A stretch of DNA of 64,000 nucleotides from Littorina saxatilis (lineage: Eukaryota > Mollusca > Gastropoda > Littorinimorpha > Littorinidae), in assembly GCF_037325665.1 (NCBI RefSeq), contig NC_090255.1, forward strand, positions 1,256,850-1,320,849. The letters are read 5' to 3'. The translations under genes were made by a program, and so were the position numbers. The notes beneath the pieces are model-generated. The model saw only the letters and a program-made list of their open reading frames with translations, made no database searches and was not told where the DNA came from. Positions 54,938 through 64,000 of the stretch are shown here, one piece after another (the first letter of the stretch is position 1; the number at the start of each line of letters is the position of its first letter).

Positions 54938-55620
54938 GTGAGGGGGGGGAAGTACATACTGCTGTATCTTATTCTGTATATGTAGATGTAGGTGTGTTTT
55001 GTCCTGTTACAGTGGGGGAGGGGGGTGTTGTACATACTGCTGTAAATATAGATGTAGGTGTGTTTTGTCTTGTTACAGTGGGGGGGGGGGGGGTGTGTAC
55101 ATACTGCTGTAGATGTAGGTGTGTATTGTCCTGTTACAGGGGGGGGGGGGGGGGTAACATACTTCTGTAGCTGTAGGGGGAGGGGGGTACATACTGCTGT
55201 AGCTGTTAGTGATTTTTGCACTGTTACACTGGGGGGGGGGGGGGGGTGGAGTACATACTGCTGAATCTGTAGCTGTAAGTGTGGTTTGCACTGTTACACT
55301 TGGGGGGGGGGGGGGTACATACTGATGTATCTGTAGCTGTAGGTGTGACGTGTATTGCATTGTAACACTTGGGGGGGGGGGGTGTACATACTGATCTATC
55401 TGTAGCTGGTGGTGTGTTTTGCACTGTTACACACTTGGGGGGGGGGGGGGGTGTACATACTAACTGCTGAATCTGTAGCTGTATGTGTGTTCTGCACAGT
55501 GACACTGGGGGGGGGGGGGGGGGGGGAGGGGGGAGGGGGTTGTACATACTGCTGAATCTGTAGCTGTAGGTGTGTTTTGTACTGTTACACTTGGGGGGGG
55601 GGGGGGTGTGCATATTGATG
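54938..55620 (+). repeat. Poly-G minisatellite, left part
   Basis: Units of roughly 65-80 bp: GTACATACTGCTGTAGCTGT, AGGTGTGTTTTGCACTGTTA and a G run of about 8-25 bases. Unit length varies mostly through the G run. It resumes at 56650 after an inserted fold-back element. Confidence 0.9.
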
Positions 55621-55625
55621 TATAT

Positions 55626-56645
55626 GCTTGGCGCTGGTGGACAATATTCACTTTTTTGGCCAAAAACACACTTTTTTGGCCAAAAACGTACATTATTGGC
55701 CAAAAAGTGTGTTTTTGGCCAAAAACATGTTTTGGCCAAAACTTTTAAGTGCAAAGTTTTGGCCAAAAAAATATTTGGCCAAATCTAAAACATTTGGCCA
55801 AATCTTCACTTTTTTGGCCAAATGTTTTAGATTTGGCCAAATGTTTTAGATTTGGCCAAATATTTTTTTGGCCAAAACTTTTGCATTGAAAGTTTTGGCC
55901 AAAAAATAGTTTTGGCCAAAACTTCATTTTTTGGCCAAATCTTTGAGTACCCCTTGGCGCTGATGGACAATATTCATTTTTTTGGCCAAAAACGCCAGTT
56001 TTGGCCAAAAAAGCAAAGTTTTGGCCAAAAAAGCAAAGTTTTGGCCAAAAAAGTATAGTTTTGGCCAAAAACGCCAGTTTTGGCCAAAACCGCCAGTTTT
56101 GGCCAAAAAAGTGCGTTTTTGGCCAAAAAAGTGAATATTGTTCACCAGCGCCAAGCTGCTTGGCGCTGGTGGACAATATTCACTTATTTTCCCAAAACAA
56201 AGTGTTTTTGGCCAAAAAAGCAAAGTTTTGGCCAAAAAAGCAAAGTTTTGGCCAAAAAGAGATTTGGCCAAAAAAGTGAATATTGTCCACCAGCGCCAGC
56301 AAATACAAAAGATTTGGCCAAAAAAAGATTTGGCCAAACAAAAAAGATTTGGCCAAAAAAGTGAAGATTTGGCCAAATCTTTTTTGTTTGGCCAAATCTT
56401 TTTTTGGCCAAATCTTTTTTTGGCCAAATCTTTTTGTGGCAGAAGTTTGGCCAAATCTCCCGTTTTAGCTAACATAAACAGTTTTGGCCAAAACTTTTAC
56501 ATAGAAAGTTTTGGCAAAAAAAAAGTTATAGCCAAATCTATTTTATTTGGCCAAATGTGTGGGTTTTTTGGCCAAATCTTTGTCTTTTTTGGCCAAAACT
56601 GGCGGTTTTTGCCAAAAAAGTGAATATTGTCCACCAGCGCCAAGC
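55626..56645. mobile_element. Nested fold-back element built of TTTGGCCAAA words
   Basis: Outer ends: GCTTGGCGCTGGTGGACAAT at 55626 and its inverse ATTGTCCACCAGCGCCAAGC at 56645. Between them the sequence is a near-continuous series of TTTTGGCCAAAA-type palindromes at roughly 15-20 bp spacing. The same terminal sequence recurs inside as left ends at about 55954 and 56160 and right ends at about 56157 and 56298. This gives two smaller elements (about 204 and 140 bp) lying back to back inside the larger one. No coding capacity. It sits in and splits the poly-G minisatellite. Confidence 0.85.
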
Positions 56646-56649
56646 ATAG

Positions 56650-57212
56650 ATGTAACTGTAGCTGTAGCTGTAGGTGTGTTATGTACTGTTACAGTAGGGG
56701 GGGTTGAACATACTGCTGTTTTTGTAGCTGTAGGTGTGTTTTGCACACAGGGGGGGGGGGGGGGGATTGGGGTTGTATATACTGCTGTATCTGTAGCTCT
56801 AGGTGTGTTTTGCACTCTACACGAGGGAAGGGGGTGGAGTGTTGTATGTTTTGTACTGTTACAGTGGTGGCAGCGGGGGGGAGGGGGGTGTACATAATTC
56901 TGAATCTGTAGCTGTAAATGAGTTTTGTACTGTTACAGTGGGGGCGGGGGGGGGGGGGGTTGGGGGTTGTACATATTAATGCTGTAGCTGTAGGTGTGTT
57001 TTGCACTGTTACACTGGGGGGGGGGGGGTTGTACACACTGCTGTACCTGTAGCAGTAGGTGCGATTTGTGCTGTTACAGTTGGGGAGGGGGGGGGGTACA
57101 TACTGCTGTAGCTGTAGGTGTTTTTTGCACTATTACACTTGGGTTGGGGGAGGGGGGGGGGGGTGTACATACTGCTGAATCTGTAGCTGTAAGTGTGTTT
57201 TGCACTGTTACA
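56650..57212 (+). repeat. Poly-G minisatellite, right part
   Basis: Same unit as 54938-55620; it ends at an assembly gap in mid-unit (GCACTGTTACA), so its true length is unknown. Confidence 0.9.
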
Positions 57213-57412
57213 NNNNNNNNNNNNNNNNNNNNNNNNNNNNNNNNNNNNNNNNNNNNNNNNNNNNNNNNNNNNNNNNNNNNNNNNNNNNNNNNNNNNNNNN
57301 NNNNNNNNNNNNNNNNNNNNNNNNNNNNNNNNNNNNNNNNNNNNNNNNNNNNNNNNNNNNNNNNNNNNNNNNNNNNNNNNNNNNNNNNNNNNNNNNNNNN
57401 NNNNNNNNNNNN
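57213..57412. other. Assembly gap (200 N)
   Basis: Exactly 200 N, most likely a placeholder where G-rich repeats could not be read through. Confidence 0.99.
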
Positions 57413-57940
57413 AGAATAGAATAGAATATATATAGAATAATGTTTATTGTCATGAACCAGTAAAGTTATTGACACAACAAACAACAAATAATGCATTATA
57501 CAATGCTAAAACAATCCGTAACAAATTTGCCAAGACGAACTTGAACTTCGTCTTCTAAAAATAAGTTACTTGGATTTTTGTTAGCATATTTCATATTGAT
57601 ATGTGAAGCATCTTCTTTAAATTCATCCCTTAATTTAACATATTTATTGCATTTATCTAGAAAATGTATTTCATCTTCTATGACATTGCATTCAATACAA
57701 AGACGATTTTCTTTAGGGATATTCTGATGTCTTCCACTTTCAATTTTTAGACAATGTGTGCTAGTCCTTAATCTGCTTAACATCTTTCTGTGTTTATTAT
57801 TCTTAATTTGTATTAAGTATGACTGCATTTCGTAAGATTTACTGATCATAGAATAAAACTTAAGTCTGGAATATGTATCTGATTTTTCTTTTGTCCAGTA
57901 TCTTATATATTCCTCTTGTTGTTTTTTGTCAATGGCAAAC
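57413..57940 (-). mobile_element. LINE 3' end fragment
   Basis: A minus-strand frame at 57496-57849 encodes a LINE C-terminal region: RLRTSTHCLKIESGRHQNIP, LCIECNVIEDEIHFLDKC (C-x2-C...H...C pattern) and a short tail. The sense 3' end has AATAAACATTATTCTATATA and a TATTCT microsatellite-like tail running into the gap. The 5' part is missing. May belong to the same family as the LINE at 15620, which lacks exactly this end. Confidence 0.8.
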
Positions 57941-58029
57941 TTTAATTAGTGTACATTTAATGTAGATTGGTTATGCCAAACGTGACTAAAACCTAAGTTA
58001 CAAAGAGATTGTCTAACAAATTGTAGCAA

Positions 58030-58031
<2 letters not shown>

Positions 58032-58091
<60 letters not shown>
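58032..58091 (+). repeat. (GT)n microsatellite
   Basis: Uninterrupted GT for 60 bp. Confidence 0.95.
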
Positions 58092-58092
<1 letters not shown>

Positions 58093-58097
58093 TTTGC

Positions 58098-58098
<1 letters not shown>

Positions 58099-58144
<46 letters not shown>

Positions 58145-58149
58145 AGAGA

Positions 58150-58190
<41 letters not shown>
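58099..58190 (+). repeat. (GA)n microsatellite
   Basis: GA tract with one CTA interruption, directly next to family G copy 3. Confidence 0.95.
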
Positions 58191-58194
<4 letters not shown>

Positions 58195-58197
<3 letters not shown>

Positions 58198-58856
58198 TTT
58201 ACATTTAGTCAAGTTTAGACTAAATGTTTTAACATAGAGGGGGAATCGAGATGAGGGTTATGGTGTGTGTGTGTGCGTGTGTGTAGAGCGATTCAGAAAA
58301 AAAACCTACTGGACTGATCTTCATGAAATTTCACATGAGAGTTCCTGAGTATAATATTCCCAGACAATTATTTCATTTTTTTTCGATGAATGTCTTTGAT
58401 GACGTCATATCCGGCTTTTTGTAAAAGTTGAGGCAGCACTGTCACGCCCTCACTTTTCAACTACATTAATTGAAATTTTGGTCACGTAATCTTCGACGAA
58501 GCCCGGACTTTGGTATTGCATTTCAGCTGGAAGGCTTAAAAATTAGTTAATGAGTTTGCTCATTAAAGTTGTCATTTAAATCGACTTTTTGCCAACGGAT
58601 TTAAAATTGATTGCATTGTATTCCTCATCTTCTCCTGAATTCAAAAGTATATAGATATGTCATGTTTACCGTAAAAATATGCTCAGAATGAAAGGAAATG
58701 GGTCAGTAAGAACTAATACGGAGGCGTGCTTCGCGGGGGCGAGCGTGACCCGTCTCGGTCTTGGTTAGCCGAGACTGTCTGAATGTAGTCTCGGCGATGA
58801 TTGGTTTGTGGTGTTTATCTTGACTAAATGTCTTTATATCGCTTCACGCTTGTTTT
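58195..58856 (+). repeat. Family G repeat, copy 3 (subfamily 2)
   Basis: TTTTTACATTTAGTCAAG, TAGACTAAATG, GGGGGAATCGAGATGAGG, only a short GT run, CRE-like TGACGTCA at about 58400, then a different 3' part with GGGCGAGCGTGACCCGTCTC and CTTGACTAAATGTC. Shorter than copies 1 and 2. Confidence 0.85.
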
Positions 58857-58992
58857 CTTCTCTTTTTATTTTTGCCACGATGGGACATATTTCCCCAAAA
58901 CATTTTGGTTTTCGTATGCTGGATGTATGAAAATAAAAATGAAAATAAATTAATGCTATATATTTGACTTTACTGGGGGTTTGTGTGTGTGT

Positions 58993-59037
<45 letters not shown>

Positions 59038-60092
59038 TGTGTCTGTGTGTCTGTGTCTGCGTGTGTGTGTGCCGTCATTGTTGTTGCATTTAGCGTTACA
59101 GTACTATAAGTGTTGCATCTTGATATGAAACAGTTTGGGACCAGAGATCTGTTCACTACGATCCTAAACATTAAGAAATGTCTCCGTTATTGCACGAAAG
59201 AACATGTTTGGAGTAAAATAAACCATTATGTCAAAATCCTACCATTTTTTTTTCTGGAAGATGAACGTTTCACAAAAATCTTAATGTTTTACCCTATGAA
59301 AACACACAAAAACACCAATTCTGACCCATGATTCATTCAAAAAGTACTTCTTATTTTTGTGGAGGGGAAGGGGGGATTTACACACTTTTTAGGGGACTTT
59401 TTTGAGGACATTGAAAAAGACATTGAAAAGCTTGCCAAAGAAACAAATCCTAATTTCCTTGCCATCTCTATTCTTATAATTATAATATAATATAGTGGCA
59501 AATGCGCTAAATTGTTTTATTGTTAATTTTAAGATGTTATTCTTATGTTGTGATAACTTGATAACAAAAATTGTGTTTTGTATTATAAAATACAACACTG
59601 AAATCAACATTTCTACTGAAATAAACTACTCTTTTGACTGAGATTCAGAGATAAACTGAAGGAAATTGCCTCCAAACAAAAACATTATTTATGAAATTGT
59701 TTGTTGTGAAATGACCATCGTTCCCGTGCATAGGTTCATGTACATCAACACGTACTTATATTACCCCCCAAAAAACGCACATACACACACACACACACAC
59801 ACACAAACACACAAAAACCCCACAAAAACACACACACAAAACAAACACAAAGAACAAATAAACAACAACTACAACACCAACACCAACACCAACAACAACA
59901 ACAACAACAAGTTTAGTGTATGGAACGTTTAGGTGCAGACAGAACGACACATTCACAGGTTCATTGATCTAATGAACTTTGTAGTGAATTGGAATAGAGT
60001 TCATTTTGAAAGAATCGTGGTTACGTAGGCGTTGAATTCCCCCACTGGTATCACGATGGCCCAATAACTCGTGAATATTTCGTTTTGTATAT
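58857..60092. other. Stretch with two short dinucleotide blocks
   Basis: A GT block at 58982-59070 and an AC/CAA block at 59783-59910 (including a run of CAACAACAAC). The remainder shows no gene or recognised repeat. Confidence 0.4.
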
Positions 60093-60301
60093 ATGTTACA
60101 GTAAATTCATCAAACCAGTAAATTTGTAAATTTACTGACATTTTCAGTAAATTTGTAAATTTACTGAAATTTTCAGTAAATTTGTAAATTTCCTGGGTGT
60201 CAAACTCAGTAAATTTGTAAATTTCCTGAATTTTTCAGTAAATTGGTAAATTTACGGAGTGAATTTACAAATTGACTGGTTTGATGAATTTACTGTAACA
60301 T
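60093..60301. mobile_element. Fold-back element built of AGTAAATTTGTAAATTTACTG words
   Basis: Ends are inverted: ATGTTACAGTAAATTCATCA at 60093 and its inverse TGATGAATTTACTGTAACAT at 60301, continuing as CAAACCAGT/ACTGGTTTG, about 28 bp with no mismatch seen. The body holds four or five near-palindromes of the form CAGTAAATTT-GT-AAATTTACTG. 209 bp, no coding. Confidence 0.85.
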
Positions 60302-60501
60302 AATTATATAACTATACGTTCCATATTATAACTTTTTGGTTTTGTTTTGTTCATTACTTTAATCTGGAACGTGAACGGTTTCATGTGTTTGTGATTTGAA
60401 CACACACCTATCCTGTCTTTTACAGCGAAATAGAGTGATCTCCCCTTGGACACATACCACATATCATCAACCTGGATGTTTCGTGTTGTTTTTTCTTCTA
60501 A
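60302..60501. other. Short spacer
   Basis: No feature seen. Confidence 0.3.
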
Positions 60502-60504
60502 ACG

Positions 60505-60587
<83 letters not shown>

Positions 60588-60589
60588 GC

Positions 60590-60651
<62 letters not shown>
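60502..60651 (+). repeat. (AC)n microsatellite
   Basis: AC for about 150 bp with one GCGCGCAAAC interruption. The right flank (TCGTCTCGATTCCCTCTCTG, then TCAACACTTGACTTAGTGTA) resembles an inverted, decayed start of family G. Confidence 0.9.
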
Positions 60652-60654
<3 letters not shown>

Positions 60655-61309
60655 TACGCACACAAAAAACATCGTCTCGATTCCCTCTCTGCCGGACAAA
60701 ATTCAGTCAACACTTGACTTAGTGTAACCTATACATGCAGAGTAAACAGAGACATAAAGTGTTAGGGTTAAAAGACAATCACACATTTTGTTTCAGTTAA
60801 GTCGTACATTAACATTCTGCACAGTAACACAGACCTAACGCCCAGAGCTTTGTTGTGTAATTAGTCTTTGTTTTCAAGGTGATCAGCATTCCTAAATGCA
60901 AATACAATCACCTTAGCGAGAAGCCTTTATCAAACTTACAATAAAATGATTTATATAAAAGGTGAATCCCGAGTGTCAGCAAACGTCTGGAGAGAAATGA
61001 ACTCTGACGTCCTCATGAAGGCATTTGATAGGGGGCGATGTCTCGGCTTGGTAATTAGTCCAGGGGGAGGGGTTTTAATCCTTCTGTGGTAAGGGTTTAA
61101 CCTAGCCTAACAGGTAAATCGTGAGATGTCTACATTGTGAGGTGGAGTCAGCAGTGGCAAGAAGATACTTATTATTCAAGAGGCTGAATATGATACCTAA
61201 CGAAGCGATGGAATGAAAACAATGGAATATCACTTTTAAGTTGAGACTTATTCCATGAATAATGTTAATTTGGATTACGTAAATAGACACTGAATTGTTA
61301 AATGCAGTA
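60652..61309. other. Unannotated stretch
   Basis: Apart from the possible family G edge at 60670-60725, no feature. Confidence 0.3.
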
Positions 61310-61385
61310 TGTGTGTGTGTGTGCGTGCATGTGTGTGTGTTGGTATTTGTGCGTGTGTGTGTGTGTGTGTGTGAGTGCGTGCGTG

Positions 61386-61431
<46 letters not shown>

Positions 61432-61622
61432 TGTGTGTGTGTGTGTGTGCGTGCGTGTGTGTGTTGGTATTTGTGCGTGTGTGTGTGTGTGTGTGGGTGT
61501 GTGTGTGCGTGCGTGTGTGTGCGTGTGTGTGTGTGTGTGTATGTGTGTGTGTGTGTCTGTGTGTGTGTGTGTGTCTGTATGTGTGTGTGTCTGTGTGTGT
61601 GTGTGTGTCTGTGTGTGTGTGT

Positions 61623-61666
<44 letters not shown>

Positions 61667-61671
61667 GTCTG
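61310..61671 (+). repeat. (GT)n microsatellite, about 360 bp
   Basis: GT-rich with a long internal duplication: GTGTGTTGGTATTTGTGCGT occurs at about 61335 and 61461. Confidence 0.95.
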
Positions 61672-62038
61672 TCGGCTAACCATATCGAAGAACAAGACGG
61701 GTCACGCTCGCCGCCGCGAAGCCCGTGTCCGTAGTACTTATTAAACCTATTTTCTTTCATTCTAAGTACATTATTAGAGTAAACATGACATATCTATAAT
61801 TATATTGTTGAATTCAGGAGAGGATGCGAAATACAATGCCATACATTTTAAATCTGTTTGTGAAGAATCGATTTTAATGACAATTTTAATGAGCACATTT
61901 CTTTAACCAATTGTTAAGCTCCAAGCTGAAGTGCAATACCAAAGTCCGGGCTTCGTCGAAGAGTACTTGACCAAAATTTCAACCAATTTGGTTAAAAAAT
62001 GAGAGCCTGACAGTGCTGCCTCAACTTTAAGAATAAGA

Positions 62039-62158
62039 ATAAGAATACTTTATTATCTCATAGAGAAATTCAGGCGTGGTACATGACAATAATACAAACA
62101 AGACATTAATTGATTTTACATAAAACATATAGCACTATATAACTGGGCAGGTTATAAA
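62039..62158 (-). mobile_element. Short LINE or SINE 3' tail insertion
   Basis: Flanked by AACTTT (62033-62038 and 62159-62164). The 3' side is AAGAATAAGAATAAGAATAC followed by TTTATTATCTCATAGAG, which on the minus strand reads as a 3' end with a short tandem tail. Copy 3 of family G lacks this piece, confirming an insertion of about 120 bp. Confidence 0.75.
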
Positions 62159-62292
62159 AACTTTCACAAAAATCCGGATATGACGTCATCAAAGACATCC
62201 CACAAATTAAAAAAAACATCTGGGGGTATTATACTGAGGAACTCTCATGTAAAGTTTCATGAAGATCGGTCCAGTAGTTTTCTCGGAATCAC

Positions 62293-62422
<130 letters not shown>

Positions 62423-62495
62423 ACGACCCCGACCACACACCAATTCCCCGTCTCCATGTTAAAATATTTAGTCATAACTTGACTAAATGTAAAAA

Positions 62496-62952
62496 TGAGA
62501 AAACTCGAGAACAACGAGAACAAAAACAATTGCTTTATTGTCAGTCTTCACAAAACAAAAATGTGTCTTTCAGCAATATAGGTATGCTCTCAGAGAAAGT
62601 ACACACTTAGACACATTAATACAACACGATTTCTCCAGGAGAGCAGTAACATGTTTGACACATTCGCCGTATTCAATGAAATATTTTAATTTGATTATGT
62701 TACACAAGTAAGGCATTACTTACTGCCATTTACTTATATCACAGTGAAATGGGCAATCATCACGTTCTGCCTATTCTACTGCAAGGATTATAGTGCCAAA
62801 GTGAACATTACTGCTACCCCTGAGTGATATTGGGGATTGCATGTTACATTAGTTTACTTCAGTTAGAATTACCAATATCAACATGAAAATTACTGATATC
62901 ACAGTGAAATAAGTAATTTTCACTCTTGACGCTTCTGTGCCGTCATATTATC
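62496..62952. other. Unannotated stretch
   Basis: The phrase TATCACAGTGAAAT occurs twice (about 62737 and 62895); otherwise nothing recognised. Confidence 0.3.
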
Positions 62953-63372
62953 GGGGCGGGGACGTAGCTCAGTTGGTAGCGCGCTGGCTTTGTAGCCAGT
63001 TGGTCGCTATCAGCGTGGGTTCGATCCCCACATTCGGCGAGAGATTTATTTCTCGGAGTCAACTTTGTGCAGACTCTCTTCGTTGTCCGAACACCCCCGT
63101 GGCCATGCGCACGAAAAAGATCCCACGTTCACAGCGAAAGTCTCAGGGCTTGGAAAACACGAAGACACGCATGCATCATCTCTCGTCTCTGATTATCATG
63201 ATCGTATTTCGATACTTTGACGAGACAAACCCAATGCTGGTGTGTCGAAGAAGACAGCCACAGCGGGCTTGTTTGAATCAAAGTATCACACCATGTCTTC
63301 AGCGTATTACCAATACCTGTCCCAAAATAGACCAGTTGGTCTAAGAGGACGTTAAACCATAATAGTCAGTCA
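62953..63372 (+). mobile_element. tRNA-Thr-like SINE, about 420 bp, with target duplication
   Basis: GTCATATTATC at 62942-62952 and again at 63373-63383, an exact 11-bp duplication. The head is a good tRNA: GACGTAGCTCAGTTGGTAGC (A-box), anticodon arm CTGGC-TTTGTAG-CCAG giving UGU (Thr-like), and GTGGGTTCGATCCCCAC (B-box arm). The body has AAAGATCCCACGTTC, and the tail reads GACGTTAAACCATAATAGTCAGTCAGTCA. Probably young given the exact duplication. Confidence 0.92.
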
Positions 63373-63383
63373 GTCATATTATC

Positions 63384-63837
63384 TCCAACAGCTGACTGTC
63401 ACGTGATTATCGCGATTATGTAGAATATAAAACATATCGGGTGATTAAAGACGGAGTGTCGGTAGGCGTATATAGGCTATTTATTGGACGTGATCTGCCC
63501 TGTTTCTCAATAGGCTGCTTGCCTGCAACGTGTCAGGACGTAGGGATCTGTAGCGAATTCAGCGCACACTCTGAGAAAAACAATATGCAACAGACATTTT
63601 GGACGTTTTCAAAATGCATGTGATAAATTTCCTGCTTCAAAACTGTTGCGTTCTTTGACTTACACACGTGACGCCTCTTCAACCTATTGGTTATCCTTTT
63701 GGACCGAAGAAGACATTTTCGTTCTGCATATCATTTGAGTACCGGGCGGTGGTTCTGCAAACCTAGTCTGGGGAGACAGAGGAAAACCACAGTAAGTGTT
63801 GGTGTTTACGATCACTGTTGGTATTGTACTGTTGCAT
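63384..63837. other. Unannotated stretch
   Basis: No gene or repeat recognised. Confidence 0.25.
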
Positions 63838-64000
63838 TATTACACCCCCGGTATAGGGGTGTGTATAGGATTCGGTCGATGTGTTTGTTTGTTTGTGTGT
63901 TTGTGTTCGCATATAGATCTCAAGAATGAACGGACCGATCGTCACCACACTTGGTGAACAGGTTCTATACATTCCTGACACGGTCCTTACAAAAATTGGG
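63838..64000 (+). repeat. Interspersed repeat edge (cut by window)
   Basis: ACACCCCCGGTATAGGGGTG forms a GC hairpin, followed by (TTTG)n-like GTTTGTTTGTTTG and the phrase GAACGGACCGATCGTCACCA. The hairpin-plus-tail start resembles the S2 family start in style but not in sequence. The rest lies outside. Confidence 0.55.

Noticed and set aside
55628-56623. FGQ/LAK-rich frames on both strands at 55570-56623
   Set aside because: Translation of TTTGGCCAAA palindromes; the same peptide words appear on both strands.
62958-63040. Functional tRNA-Thr gene
   Set aside because: The head is well preserved but extra bases lie between the anticodon and T arms, and the sequence continues into a SINE body and tail with a flanking duplication.

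Overview
The window reads as a repeat-dense intergenic and intronic stretch from a marine mollusc, most likely a caenogastropod such as a periwinkle. This is inferred from the mix of long GT/AC blocks, several tRNA-headed SINEs, Jockey/CR1-like LINEs, DIRS, BEL/Pao and Ty3-like elements; it was not tested by any search. There is no bacterial gene organisation, no CRISPR and no rRNA. One gap of 200 N lies at 57213-57412.

Host coding content is thin. The one convincing intact gene is a single-exon 473-codon ORF at 27077-28498 with an endonuclease/exonuclease/phosphatase (EEP) fold signature. A diverged, broken paralogue lies at about 5160-7359, and its N-terminal part has become a 78-bp tandem array with about 16 units. 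Four short exon-like segments (14503, 18283, 25980, 26384; plus strand) could belong to one or more spliced host genes, but this is weak.

Layout: 1-2184 is the 5' part of a minus-strand Ty3-like element with its LTR, next to a repeat (R1) that recurs at 18725 and 19423. 2982-3278 is a SINE. 3442-4347 is the first of four copies of a GT-bearing repeat (family G; others at 40920, 58195 and, inverted, 61672). 9868-10448 is a mariner-type MITE, and 10608 starts another SINE. 14202-14423 is a small insertion with a hammerhead-like motif and 12-bp flanking repeats. 15620-17990 is a decayed LINE. 20193-23595 is a 5'-truncated LINE inserted in R1 with a clear target duplication. 23909-24271 is a long-TIR element.

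The block 29290-37661 is a nest: a 0.7-kb direct duplication (S1-S2) flanks a DIRS element, and the left S1-S2 copy is itself split by a second LINE with an 11-bp target duplication. The right copy preserves the empty site. 44369-51957 is a whole-looking BEL/Pao-type element with 2.16-kb LTRs, an 11-bp inverted terminal match and a 5-bp target duplication, but with only gag-like coding and no visible pol.

The most unusual signal is a class of fold-back elements whose bodies consist almost wholly of short palindromic words. Three families with unrelated words show it: 39669-40876 (TTCGCAA/TTGCGAA), 55626-56645 (TTTGGCCAAA, with nested copies) and 60093-60301 (AAATTTGTAAATTT). Each has terminal inverted repeats. 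I know of no named class that fits.
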